Below are positions 49,620 to 58,273 of a DNA stretch of 64,000 bases, piece by piece; position 1 is the first letter of the stretch, and each line of letters begins with the position of its first letter. The notes beneath the pieces were generated by a model. The model had not been told where the DNA came from. It searched no databases and saw nothing but the letters and a program-made list of their open reading frames with translations. This stretch comes from SHWB01 sp050246875 (GTDB lineage: Bacteria > Pseudomonadota > Alphaproteobacteria > UBA6615). The DNA is taken from assembly GCA_050246875.1 (NCBI GenBank), contig JBFWVF010000009.1, positions 124,001 to 188,000 on the forward strand, written 5' to 3'. Made by a program: the position numbers and the translations under genes.

Positions 49620-51695
49620 ATGTCCCGAGGGCACGGAGGCAGCCAGCGTGGCGGATCGCGGGGCAGGGACCGCGACGATCGCCATGACCGCCATGGCCGC
49701 GACGACCATCGTCATGGTGGCCGCGACAATGATCGGCACGGCAACGGCCATGGCAACGACCGCCATGGCGGCGGCCACGACTATGGCAACGATGGAAACG
49801 GTCATTTCAATTTCTGGCATGGCGGCTGCTCGGTTTCCCTCCTCGCGCTGATCTGCGGCTGCGGCATCGATTTCAAGTCGATCGGCAAGCATGGCGGCTA
49901 TACGGTCAACGGCACGAACGGCAACGACGTCCTGGTCGGCTCGTCGCGCGGCGACCGCATTAACGGCAAATCGGGCAACGATCTGATCACCGCCGGGGCG
50001 GGCAATGACGTGGTCATGGCCGGCAAGGGCGACGACATCGTCTACGGCGGCTCGGGCGACGACTACATCGACGGCGAGAAGGGCAACGACACCCTGCTCG
50101 GCGGCATCGGCGACGACACGATCTGTGGCGGCGACGGCGACGACAGCCTGTTCGGCGAGGACGGCGACGACACGCTTTCCGGCGGCGATGGCAATGACCT
50201 GCTGGTCGGCGGGATCGGCGACGACAATTTGTGCGGCGGCGACGGCGCCGACTACCTGTTCGGCGAGGCTGGCGACGACATTCTCGACGGCGGCCGCGGC
50301 GACGACTGGCTCGACGGCGGCGCCGGCAACGACATTCTCAAGGGCGGCGCCGGCAACGACGGCCTCGATGGTGGTGCCGGCAACGACTGGCTCTACGGCG
50401 AGGACGGCGACGACTGGCTCGACGGCGGCGCCGGCAACGACCGCATCTGGGGCGGCGACGGCGACGACAACGGCGTCGGCGGCCTCGGCGACGACTGGAT
50501 GTTCGGCGAGGACGGTCACGACAACCTCGACGGCGGCTTCGGCGACGACCGCCTCGACGGCGGCCGCGGCAACGACAGCCTTTATGGCGGCGCCGGGCGT
50601 GACCGCCTGGACGGTGGCGCCGGCGACGACTGGCTGGACGGTGGCGGTGGCTCGGACTGGCTCTACGCCGGATCGGGGCACGACCAGATCCAGTTCGACG
50701 CCAGCGGCGACGGCGAATGGGCGTTCGGCCTGTTCGTGTACGGCACGGAAGACTATGCGATCGACGGCGGCAGCGGTTACGACGCGCTGATCGGCACGGC
50801 CGGCGGCGACCTGATCGACCTCAGTCGTTCGGTCTGGGTCGGCGCCACGGGCGGCATCGAGATCTTCAGTCTCGGCGACGGCGACGACGTGCTGACCGGC
50901 AAGCACGGCGCGACAATCTCGACGCAGCTCGCCGTCTACGGCGGCGAGGGGGGCGACGTGCTCTCCCTGTTCGGGATGCACAGCCGCAGCATCGACCTCG
51001 GCGGCCTCGGCGTGTCCTACGACGTCCTCTCGACGTCGTGGACGATCACCTACGACAACGGCTGCGACGGGACCCAGTCGACGACCCTGACGAGCGCGCA
51101 GGTCGCCGATTCGGCGACGTGGGATCCGTATGGCGGACTGGCGACGACCTTCGCCGGCGCCAGCTTCCTCGGCGCCAACTTCCTCGACGGCGGCGGCGGC
51201 GCCAACTACCGGCTCGAAGGGTCGGAAGGGTCCGACATCATCTTCGGTGGATACGACGACGGCGTGCTGGACGACTTCGGCTACGACGACTTCATCTACG
51301 GTGGCGGCGGCGACGATATCCTCGTCGGTGGTGCCGGCTACGACGTGTTCTACTTCGCGCGCGGCGGCGGCCACGACTACATCATCGACGGCAACGGCCC
51401 CGACGACTTCGGCTATTCCAATGGCCTGTCGCTGTTCCAGGGCTTCGACGAGAATGGCGATATCGATGTCTCGAAGCCCGGCGTGACGTCGGCAGATGTC
51501 CAGTTCACCAACCACGGCGACGGTACGTGGACGATTTCCTTCGCCAACGGCGACGGCGCCGTGACCTTCGCGGCGAACGAAATCAGCGACATCAGCCTCT
51601 ACAGCTACTCGACCTCCGGCGGCCCGGCCGACAGCGTCACGGCCTACGCCTACAACGCCAACGACGACACCTACGACCTGCTGTTCGGCCCCTGA
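49620..51695 (+). CDS. RTX/hemolysin-type calcium-binding repeat protein with His-rich head
   Basis: The 691-residue protein starts with an unusual head (residues about 15-57) packed with His, Asp, Arg, Asn and Gly, and a short hydrophobic stretch at 70-81 containing three Cys. About 29 uninterrupted nonapeptides of type GGxGxDxLx run from residue 98 to 358 and bind calcium in a parallel beta-roll. A beta-rich domain and a second, shorter repeat array (about 535-590) follow. RTX proteins are exported by type I secretion with a C-terminal signal; no ABC/MFP pair lies nearby. No catalytic domain is seen, so an adhesin or matrix role is likely. Confidence 0.88.
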   Translation: MSRGHGGSQRGGSRGRDRDDRHDRHGRDDHRHGGRDNDRHGNGHGNDRHGGGHDYGNDGNGHFNFWHGGCSVSLLALICGCGIDFKSIGKHGGYTVNGTNGNDVLVGSSRGDRINGKSGNDLITAGAGNDVVMAGKGDDIVYGGSGDDYIDGEKGNDTLLGGIGDDTICGGDGDDSLFGEDGDDTLSGGDGNDLLVGGIGDDNLCGGDGADYLFGEAGDDILDGGRGDDWLDGGAGNDILKGGAGNDGLDGGAGNDWLYGEDGDDWLDGGAGNDRIWGGDGDDNGVGGLGDDWMFGEDGHDNLDGGFGDDRLDGGRGNDSLYGGAGRDRLDGGAGDDWLDGGGGSDWLYAGSGHDQIQFDASGDGEWAFGLFVYGTEDYAIDGGSGYDALIGTAGGDLIDLSRSVWVGATGGIEIFSLGDGDDVLTGKHGATISTQLAVYGGEGGDVLSLFGMHSRSIDLGGLGVSYDVLSTSWTITYDNGCDGTQSTTLTSAQVADSATWDPYGGLATTFAGASFLGANFLDGGGGANYRLEGSEGSDIIFGGYDDGVLDDFGYDDFIYGGGGDDILVGGAGYDVFYFARGGGHDYIIDGNGPDDFGYSNGLSLFQGFDENGDIDVSKPGVTSADVQFTNHGDGTWTISFANGDGAVTFAANEISDISLYSYSTSGGPADSVTAYAYNANDDTYDLLFGP
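49911..50693 (+). repeat. Tandem 27 bp repeats coding RTX nonapeptides
   Basis: About 29 in-frame 27 bp units, each with a GGC-GGC-(G/C) start and a GGCAACGAC or GGCGACGAC core, run without interruption. They encode the calcium-binding repeats of the RTX protein and are not a CRISPR array. Confidence 0.85.
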
Positions 51696-51820
51696 GCGCC
51701 AGGCACAGGTGAGCGCCGCTCATCGTTGCTTGCTCCGGCCGCTGCATAGCGCAACACTTGTTCGGTAGTGTTGAGTCGTTTTGCCGGCGTCGTGTTTCAC
51801 GCCGGCATGGGGGTGGGCCG

Positions 51821-53296
51821 GTGCAAGCTTCGAAAGGCAGCAATGCGTTCGAGCGGCCAGTCGCCGATTCCGTTGCGTTTCTCGGGGCCGTCGAGATCGC
51901 GCGTCTGGTCCGCGAGCGTGCCCTGTCGCCGGTCGAGATCGTCGATTCCTGCCTCGCCCAGATCGAACGTCTTCAGCCGTCCATAGACGCTCTCGTCGCC
52001 GTCGTCGCCCAGCAGGCGCGGGCGACCGCGACGATGGCCGAGGACCGGGTCATGCGCGGCGATGCCCTGGGTCCGCTGCACGGTGTCCCCATCGTCGTGA
52101 CCGACATGCTCGATACGGCCGGCGTTCGCACGACGTGCGGCACGGCGCGTCTCGCCAATCACGTACCGGCGCAGGACGCATTGCTCGTCGCCCGTCTCAA
52201 GCGCGCCGGCGCCATCCTGCTCGGCAAGGCAAACACGACGTCCTACGCGACCGTGTTCAGCGCGGCGAGCGAGGTGCACGGGCCGACACGCAATCCGTGG
52301 GACGTGCGGCGCACGGCAGGCGGTGCCATCGGCGGACCGGCCGCGGCCGTCGCCGCCGGCATGGCGGCCCTCGGCGTGTCCATCGACCTCGGCGGCGGCA
52401 ACCGCGCGGCGCCATCGTTCTGCGGCGTTGTCGGCCTGCGTCCCACGGTCGGCCTGATACCCAACTGGCCGACCTCGTTGCCGTGGGACACGCTGGCGAC
52501 GGCGGGGCCGGTGGCGCGCGACGCCGTCGATGCCGCGCTCATGCTCGGCGCCATGGCCGGGCCGACCCGTACATCGCCGATCGCCTCGGGACGTCCGGCC
52601 GAGGACTATGTCGAAGCCGTCAGCGGATTTTCCGTCGAGGGGCTGCGCGTGGCATGGCTTGCGGACCCGGCGCGGGCCGGTGTCGCGCCGGTGATCGACC
52701 GTGCCTGCCGGCGTGCTGCCGATACGCTTGCGGCGGCGGGTGCCGACCTGGCCGAGCAACGCCTCGACCTGTCCGCGGCGCGCGATGCCTTCCGCGTGCT
52801 GCACGCGCACTGGGCAGTGCTGCGTTTCGCCGACACGCTTGACCGTGTCGATGACCTGGGCCCGATGCTCTCGCAACTCGTGCGCCGTGGCCTTGGCCAG
52901 ACGCCCGCCGAGTTGGCACGCGCCGAGGCGCATCGCGCGGCGCTGTGGGGCAAGCTGACCGAAGTGCTGTCGCAGTTCGACCTGTTGCTGACGCCGACCG
53001 TGCCGGTGGTTCCGTTCGCCGCCGAGGCGCTGGGCCCGGCGGACGGCAGCATCCCTGGCGGCGCCTCGATGCCGCAGTCGTGGCTCGCCACCTGCAACTG
53101 GGTGTCTCTGCTCGGCCTGCCGGCGGCGACCGTGCCCGTCGGCCTCGACGAAGACGGCATGCCGGTGGGTCTGCAGGTCATCGGCCCGCGATTCGCCGAG
53201 GCGGCGGTGCTCGGTGCCGCGCGGCTGGCGCAGCAGGCGCTGCCGATCGGCCTGCCGCCGGCAGCCGTGGTGGCGCGTCCGCCGGCCGCTGTATAG
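51821..53296 (+). CDS. Amidase-signature family protein lacking the catalytic serines
   Basis: The 491-residue protein has the amidase-signature fold: LSPVEIVDSCLAQIERL, GPLHGVPIVVTDMLDTAG, LKRAGAILLGKANTTSYA, FCGVVGLRPTVGLIP and LPAATVPVGLDEDGMPVGLQVIG. The catalytic Lys136 is present. However, the cis-Ser motif GGSSGG reads GGAIGG (167-172), and the nucleophile motif DTGGSIR reads DLGGGNR (Ser to Gly193). Two of three catalytic residues are therefore lost, so hydrolysis by the normal mechanism is not expected. It is either a pseudoenzyme or a binding/regulatory protein. The start is GTG 51821, as no ATG fits. Confidence 0.87.
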   Translation: MQASKGSNAFERPVADSVAFLGAVEIARLVRERALSPVEIVDSCLAQIERLQPSIDALVAVVAQQARATATMAEDRVMRGDALGPLHGVPIVVTDMLDTAGVRTTCGTARLANHVPAQDALLVARLKRAGAILLGKANTTSYATVFSAASEVHGPTRNPWDVRRTAGGAIGGPAAAVAAGMAALGVSIDLGGGNRAAPSFCGVVGLRPTVGLIPNWPTSLPWDTLATAGPVARDAVDAALMLGAMAGPTRTSPIASGRPAEDYVEAVSGFSVEGLRVAWLADPARAGVAPVIDRACRRAADTLAAAGADLAEQRLDLSAARDAFRVLHAHWAVLRFADTLDRVDDLGPMLSQLVRRGLGQTPAELARAEAHRAALWGKLTEVLSQFDLLLTPTVPVVPFAAEALGPADGSIPGGASMPQSWLATCNWVSLLGLPAATVPVGLDEDGMPVGLQVIGPRFAEAAVLGAARLAQQALPIGLPPAAVVARPPAAV

Positions 53297-53347
53297 TTTC
53301 CCCGGCCGCGCGACGAACGCGGCGTTCGCAAGGGGGAGACGGTTCAC

Positions 53348-54421
53348 ATGAAGGCGATGGTGCTGCGCAAGGGCGGCGAGCCCTTCGTGCTGGAGGAGCG
53401 TCCGGACCCGGTGCCGGGCCCTGGCGAGGCGGTGGCGCGGGTGCTTGCCTGCGGCTCGGGCCTCACCATCCAGCACGTGCGCGCCGGCCGCATCCCGGCG
53501 AAATTTCCCATCATCATCGGCCACGAGATCACGGCCGAGATCGTCGCCATGGGCAAGTCGGACGGCATGGACGATCCGGGCCTCAAGGTCGGCGACCCGG
53601 TGACCTGCTACTTCTACCTCAGCGAGGGGCAGGACAAGTGGACGCGCATCGCGCGCGACCCGCTGTCGACGCGCATTACCGGCTATGTCGGCCGCGACAT
53701 CGACGGCGGCTATGCCGAGTACATCAAGATGCCGTTCCGCAACTACATCCGCCTGCCCGACGGCATCGACTGGAAGGGCAAGCCGGCCGATGTCGGCGTC
53801 ATCACCGACGCCATCACCACGCCGTACAAGGTGCTGGGGCGGGGCCGGGTGGCGCCGGGCGAGGTCGTCGGCGTGTGGGGCGCCGGCGGCGGCCTCGGCA
53901 TCCATCAGGTGATGATGTGCCGCTGGGCCAACGCCCGCGTCGTTGCCATCGACACCGTCGCCTCGAAGCTCGAGGTCTGCAAGAAGCACGGCGCCGAATG
54001 GACGGTCGATGCCTCCAAGGTCGACGCCGTCGAGGCCATCCGCGACATCACGAAGGGTGCCGGCCTCGACGTCGCCATCGACTACGTCTCGACGACGCGC
54101 ACGCTGGAGCAGGCGGTGGCCGCCCTCGGCATCGGCGGCCGCATGGTGACGCTCGGCGGCGCCGGCAGCGACTTCAGGGCCAGCTCCGCCGACATGCTGG
54201 CGAAGGAGCTGGAACTGCTCGGCTCGCGCTACGCCTCGCGCCAGCAGATCATCGAGGCGCTCGACATCTGCGCCCGCGGCGAGGTCTGGCCGCTGGTCAC
54301 CGAGACCTGGCCGCTGACCGAGGCCGAGAAGGTCCATGCGCGCGTCGAGGCCGGCCAGACGCTCGGCCGCGCCGCGCTGATGGTGGCGCCGGAGCTGTGG
54401 GGGAAGGCGACGCGAGCGTAG
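53348..54421 (+). CDS. Zinc-type alcohol dehydrogenase (MDR family)
   Basis: The 357-residue medium-chain dehydrogenase has the catalytic zinc region ACGSGLTIQH, IIIGHEITAEIV and an NAD-binding VVGVWGAGGGLGIHQVMMC. The structural-zinc Cys cluster is absent; that loop is replaced by YFYLSEGQDKWTRIARDPL, which differs from classical ADHs. It oxidises an alcohol or reduces an aldehyde of unknown identity. GGGGGAG precedes the ATG. It lies 51 bp behind the amidase-like gene, so the two may be cotranscribed. Confidence 0.88.
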   Translation: MKAMVLRKGGEPFVLEERPDPVPGPGEAVARVLACGSGLTIQHVRAGRIPAKFPIIIGHEITAEIVAMGKSDGMDDPGLKVGDPVTCYFYLSEGQDKWTRIARDPLSTRITGYVGRDIDGGYAEYIKMPFRNYIRLPDGIDWKGKPADVGVITDAITTPYKVLGRGRVAPGEVVGVWGAGGGLGIHQVMMCRWANARVVAIDTVASKLEVCKKHGAEWTVDASKVDAVEAIRDITKGAGLDVAIDYVSTTRTLEQAVAALGIGGRMVTLGGAGSDFRASSADMLAKELELLGSRYASRQQIIEALDICARGEVWPLVTETWPLTEAEKVHARVEAGQTLGRAALMVAPELWGKATRA

Positions 54422-54431
54422 GTCAGTTCAG

Positions 54432-54468
54432 GCCGCCTCGTCCTTCGACAGGCTCAGGATGAGGCGGC
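54432..54468. repeat. Dispersed palindromic repeat, copy 1
   Basis: GCCGCCTC and GAGGCGGC flank a core containing CCTTCGACAGGCTCAGGAT. The same core returns at 57242-57328 and 59282-59379. It is a REP-like intergenic element and here may end the ADH transcript. Confidence 0.7.
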
Positions 54469-54500
54469 TTGGTGAAGTCCGGTCATGCAGTCCAATGTTA

Positions 54501-54585
54501 CCCGGCATCCTCATCCTGGGCCTCCTCACCCTGAGGAGCCGCCGTCAGGCGGCGTCTCGAAGGGCGAAGGACGAGGATGCCCGGC
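54501..54585. repeat. Dispersed palindromic repeat, second type
   Basis: Outer arms CCCGGCATCCTC and GAGGATGCCCGG enclose an inner hairpin (CCGCCGTCAGGCGG) and a CCTCACCCTGAGGAG segment. It is related to copy 1 in its ends but has a different centre. It lies between convergent genes. Confidence 0.65.
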
Positions 54586-54597
54586 ACCGCACGCGAC

Positions 54598-56328
54598 TCA
54601 GTGGATCTCCGGCTCGCCGATGACCTCCCCGGCGTGCAGGAAGTCGAAGTCGCAGCCGCGGTCGGCCTGGGTGACGTGCTGGGCGAACATCGAGACGTAG
54701 CCGCGCTCGGGAACACGGTGCAGCGGCTTCCAGGCGGCCTTGCGCCGGGCGAGGTCCGCATCGTCCACGGCGAGACGCAGGGAACGGCCGCGCACGTCGA
54801 GCTCGATGATGTCGCCGTCGCGCACCAGCGCCAGCGGGCCGCCGACATGCGCCTCGGGGGCGACATGCAGCACGCAGGTGCCGTAGCTGGTGCCGGACAT
54901 GCGGGCGTCGGAAATCCGCACCATGTCGCGCACGCCCTGCTGCAGCAGCTTCTTCGGGATCGGTAGCTGGCCCCATTCCGGCATGCCCGGCGCGCCGACC
55001 GGGCCGGCGTTCTGCAGCACGAGAACGGAGTCCGCCGTCACGTCGAGTGCCGGATCGTCGATGCGCGCCTGCAGGTCGTTGTAGTCGCGGAAGACGACGG
55101 CCGGGCCGCTGTGCTTCAGCAGCTTCGGGTCGGCGGCGGACTGCTTGATGACGGCGCCATCGGGCGCGAGGTTGCCGCGCAGGATGACCGTGCCGCCGTC
55201 GCCGCCCAAGGGATTGTCGCGGCTGTGGATGACGGCCTCGTTGTGCACCTTCGCCCCGGCGATGGCGTCGCCCAGCGTGCCGCCGGCCACCGTGCGCGCG
55301 TCGAGATGCAGCAGGTCGCCGAGCTGCGCCATCAGCGCGCCGAGGCCGCCGGCGTAATAGAAGTCCTCCATCAGGTACTCGCCGGACGGCCGGATGTTGG
55401 CGAGCCAGGGCGTGCGCCGCGAGATGCGGTCGAAGTCGTCGAGCGGCAGCGCGACGCCGGCGCGGCCGGCCATGGCGACGAGATGGATGATGGCGTTGGT
55501 CGAGCCGCCGAGCGCCATGTCGACGGTGACGGCGTTCTCGAAGGCCTGCTTCGTCAGGATGTCGGACGGCTTCAGATCCTCCCACACCATCTCGACGATG
55601 CGCCGTCCGCAGGCGGCGGCCATGACGCCGTGGTTGGTGTCGGGGGCAGGGATGGACGACGAGCCGGGCAGGGACAGGCCGAGGGTCTCGGCCAGCGACA
55701 TCATGGTCGCGGCGGTGCCCATGGTCATGCAGGTGCCGACCGAGCGGGCGACGCCGGCCAACACCTCCTCCACCGTGCGGGCGTCGACGTTGCCGGCGCG
55801 GAACTCGGCGAAATACTTCCAGTGGTCGGTGCCGCTGCCGAGCGTCAGGCCGTTCCAGTAGCCGCGCAGCATCGGTCCGGCGGGAAGGTAGATCGCCGGA
55901 ATGTCGACGGAGGTGGCACCCATGATGAGGGCCGGCGTGGTCTTGTCGCAGCCGCCCATCAGCACGACGCCGTCGAGCGGGTTGGAGCGGATCAGTTCCT
56001 CCGCTTCCATCGCCAGCAGGTTGCGGTAGAGCATCGTCGACGGCTTCATCAGGATCTCGCCGAGCGATACCGCCGGCAGTTCCAGCGGAAAGCCGCCGGC
56101 CTGCCAGACGCCACGCTTCACCTGCTCGGCGCGTTCGCGGAAATGGCCGTGGCAGGTGTTGGCCTCCGACCAGGTGTTGAGGATGCCGATCACCGGCCGC
56201 TCGCCGAAATCCTCGGGCGAGAAGGCGAGCTGGCGCATGCGCCCGCGATGGCTGAAGGCGCGCATCGTCTCGCCGCCGAACCAGCGCTGGCTGCGCAGCT
56301 CGCCCGGGCTCTTGCGCCGCGTCGTCAT
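54598..56328 (-). CDS. IlvD/Edd-family sugar-acid dehydratase (L-arabonate dehydratase type)
   Basis: The 576-residue enzyme has the three Fe-S cysteines in SEANTCHGHF, VVLMGGCDKTTP and SVGTCMTMGTA, plus the IGGG-like ALGGSTNAIIHLVA and the C-terminal DMVRISDARMSGTSYGT. The length and the start LRSQRWFGG fit L-arabonate/D-fuconate dehydratases rather than IlvD (about 560-615 with other ends). It would convert an aldonic acid to a 2-keto-3-deoxy acid. It overlaps the beta-hydroxyacid dehydrogenase upstream by 4 bp, so the two are coupled. Confidence 0.9.
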   Translation of the reverse strand: MTTRRKSPGELRSQRWFGGETMRAFSHRGRMRQLAFSPEDFGERPVIGILNTWSEANTCHGHFRERAEQVKRGVWQAGGFPLELPAVSLGEILMKPSTMLYRNLLAMEAEELIRSNPLDGVVLMGGCDKTTPALIMGATSVDIPAIYLPAGPMLRGYWNGLTLGSGTDHWKYFAEFRAGNVDARTVEEVLAGVARSVGTCMTMGTAATMMSLAETLGLSLPGSSSIPAPDTNHGVMAAACGRRIVEMVWEDLKPSDILTKQAFENAVTVDMALGGSTNAIIHLVAMAGRAGVALPLDDFDRISRRTPWLANIRPSGEYLMEDFYYAGGLGALMAQLGDLLHLDARTVAGGTLGDAIAGAKVHNEAVIHSRDNPLGGDGGTVILRGNLAPDGAVIKQSAADPKLLKHSGPAVVFRDYNDLQARIDDPALDVTADSVLVLQNAGPVGAPGMPEWGQLPIPKKLLQQGVRDMVRISDARMSGTSYGTCVLHVAPEAHVGGPLALVRDGDIIELDVRGRSLRLAVDDADLARRKAAWKPLHRVPERGYVSMFAQHVTQADRGCDFDFLHAGEVIGEPEIH

Positions 56329-57221
56329 TCCGCGTCTCCGTCGGCGTCGGTCTCGGGGTAGAGGAAGGCCGGCGCGAGCTGGCCCTTGCGGCGGTGGCCT
56401 TGCGCCGTGGCGAGGCGGTAGAGGGCGGCGACCAGCGCCGTCACCGGCAGCGCCGCGCCGGTCTCGCCGGCCAGCGCCAGGGCGCCGTCGAGGTCCTTCT
56501 GCATGATTGCCGTGTTCTGCGACAGCGAGAGATCATGCGCGAGGATGCGGCGGCCGTGGCTCTGCAGCACGGCGGAATCGGCCCAGCCGCCGGCCAGCGC
56601 ATCGGGCAGGCGGGCGGCGTCGATGCCGCAGCGGCGGGCGAGGTCGATGGCCTCGGCGACGCCGGCCAGGGTCGCGCCGATCATCATCTGGTTGCACAGC
56701 TTGGTCGCCTGGCCGGCGCCGACGTCGCCCATGTGCGTCGCCTGCACGGCGAAGGCGGCGATCAGCGGCCGCACGCGTTCGACCGCTGCCGGATCGCCGC
56801 CGAGCATGGCGATCAGCCGGCCGGCGCGCGCCGCCTTTGCGCCGCCCGAGACGGGCGCGTCGACCCACGCCCGGCCGCAATCGGCGGTGAAGCGCAGGGC
56901 GATGTCGCGCGTCGCCGCCGGCGCGACCGAGGACAGGTCGACGAACACCCCGTCGGCGTTGCGGCCGGCCGCGGCGACGCCGTCGAGCCCCAGCGCCACC
57001 GCCTCGACGGCGGCGGCATCGGTGACGCAGGCGAACACCACCCGCGCCTCGCGGGCGAGCGCGGCCGGCGAGGCGGCGGCAACGGCGCCGGCCCCGATCA
57101 GCCCCGCCGCCTTCGCAGGGGTGCGGTTCCACACCAGCACGCGATGCCCGGCGGCGACCAGCCGCTCGCAGATCGGCGTGCCGAGCAGCCCCGTGCCGAT
57201 GAACCCGACGGTCTCGGGCAT
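56325..57221 (-). CDS. Beta-hydroxyacid dehydrogenase (HIBADH/GarR-like)
   Basis: The 298-residue NAD(P)-dependent enzyme has VGFIGTGLLGTPICERL as nucleotide loop, FVDLSSVAPAATRDIAL, the substrate-binding FVDAPVSGG-like WVDAPVSGGAKAARAG, and the catalytic-lysine helix GAGQATKLCNQMMIGAT. It interconverts 3-hydroxy and 3-oxo acids such as tartronate semialdehyde or 3-hydroxyisobutyrate. It overlaps the dehydratase start by 4 bp (ATGA), so both probably act in one sugar-acid pathway. Confidence 0.92.
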   Translation of the reverse strand: MPETVGFIGTGLLGTPICERLVAAGHRVLVWNRTPAKAAGLIGAGAVAAASPAALAREARVVFACVTDAAAVEAVALGLDGVAAAGRNADGVFVDLSSVAPAATRDIALRFTADCGRAWVDAPVSGGAKAARAGRLIAMLGGDPAAVERVRPLIAAFAVQATHMGDVGAGQATKLCNQMMIGATLAGVAEAIDLARRCGIDAARLPDALAGGWADSAVLQSHGRRILAHDLSLSQNTAIMQKDLDGALALAGETGAALPVTALVAALYRLATAQGHRRKGQLAPAFLYPETDADGDAE

Positions 57222-57241
57222 GGTGTTTCCTTCGTCCGGCC

Positions 57242-57328
57242 CCTCATCCTTCGACAGGCTCAGGATGAGGAAGCGGGGAACGCCGGTACAAGCCGCCTCA
57301 CCCTGAGCCTGTCGAAGGGCGAGGCGGC
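57242..57328. repeat. Dispersed palindromic repeats, copies 2 and 3 in inverted order
   Basis: One unit at 57242-57270 contains CCTTCGACAGGCTCAGG; a second at 57293-57328 holds its complement CCTGAGCCTGTCGAAGG with GCCGCCTC/GAGGCGGC arms. Together they can form one large hairpin upstream of the dehydrogenase gene. Confidence 0.7.
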
Positions 57329-57345
57329 CTCGCGCGGTGGCGCGG

Positions 57346-58200
57346 CTACTCGTTGACCACCGGGTTCTTCAGCGTGCCGATCTTGCTGATCTCGATCTCC
57401 AGCGTGTCGCCGTGCTTCATCCAGAGCGGCGGCGTGCGTGCGGCGCCGACGCCCGAGGGTGTGCCGGTGACGATGACGTCGCCGGGATGCAGCGGCATGA
57501 AGGTCGAGATGTACTCGATGAGCTGCGGCACGTTGAAGATGAGGTCGTCGATGCCCTCGTCCTGCACCACCGTGTCGTTGAGGCGGGTCGTCAGGCGCAG
57601 CTTCGACGGGTCGGGGATCTCGTCCGTCGTCACCATGCAGGGGCCGAAGGAGCCGGAACGCCAGTAGTTCTTGCCCGGCATGTACTGCGTCGTGTGACGC
57701 TGCCAGTCGCGGATCGAGCCGTCGTTGTAGATCGAGTAGCCCGCCACGTAGTCGAGCGCCTTGTCGAGCGGCACGCGGCGCGCCGCCTTGCCGATGATGA
57801 CGGCAAGCTCGCCCTCGAAGTCGAAGCGCTCGCTCTCCTTCGGCCGCAGGATCGGCTGCAGGTGTGCGACGTGGCTGTCGGGCCAGCGCGGGAAGAGCAG
57901 GGGCTTGGCCGGGATCGGATTGTTCGTCTCGGCGGCGTGCTTCCTGTAGTTGAGGCCGACGCAGACGATCTTGCCCGGCCGCGTCACCGGCGGGAGATAC
58001 GTGAAGGTGCCGTCGGCGGCGTCGGGCTTCCTCGCCGCGCTCGACCAGTCGCGCGCGCGGTCCCAGGCGTCGGCCTGCGTCAGCGCCTCGTTCAGCGTCG
58101 GCATGCGGTCGGGAAAATGCACGCCGACATCGACGAGGCCGCCCTTCATGGCGACGCCCCAGGTCTCGCGGCCGTTGAACACGAAACTCACCAGCTTCAT
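57346..58200 (-). CDS. Fumarylacetoacetate hydrolase family protein, copy 1
   Basis: The 284-residue FAH-fold enzyme starts MKLVSFVFNGRETWG and has IVCVGLNYRKHAAET, the metal ligands in FDFEGELAVIIG, YNDGSIRDWQRHTTQY and GDVIVTGTPSGVG. It hydrolyses or decarboxylates acyl-pyruvate or 2,4-diketo-acid compounds. It is one of three FAH copies within about 4.6 kb and the most diverged (ARTPPLWMK in place of GLGRKPPLWMK). It is downstream of the quinone-oxidoreductase-like gene on the same strand. Confidence 0.93.
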   Translation of the reverse strand: MKLVSFVFNGRETWGVAMKGGLVDVGVHFPDRMPTLNEALTQADAWDRARDWSSAARKPDAADGTFTYLPPVTRPGKIVCVGLNYRKHAAETNNPIPAKPLLFPRWPDSHVAHLQPILRPKESERFDFEGELAVIIGKAARRVPLDKALDYVAGYSIYNDGSIRDWQRHTTQYMPGKNYWRSGSFGPCMVTTDEIPDPSKLRLTTRLNDTVVQDEGIDDLIFNVPQLIEYISTFMPLHPGDVIVTGTPSGVGAARTPPLWMKHGDTLEIEISKIGTLKNPVVNE

Positions 58201-58273
58201 CGAACGCTCCCCCGAGTGGCCCCTCCGCGCGGGAGGGAAACCTGTTGTGGCAACAAGAGAACCGATGCCCAGC

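Noticed and set aside
49911..50693. Regular 27 bp repeats resembling a CRISPR array
   Set aside because: Repeats are contiguous without spacers, stay in frame and encode RTX nonapeptides.
51797..54337. Long minus-strand open frame (846 codons)
   Set aside because: It lies opposite the amidase-like and ADH genes, which have clear family motifs; this frame has none.
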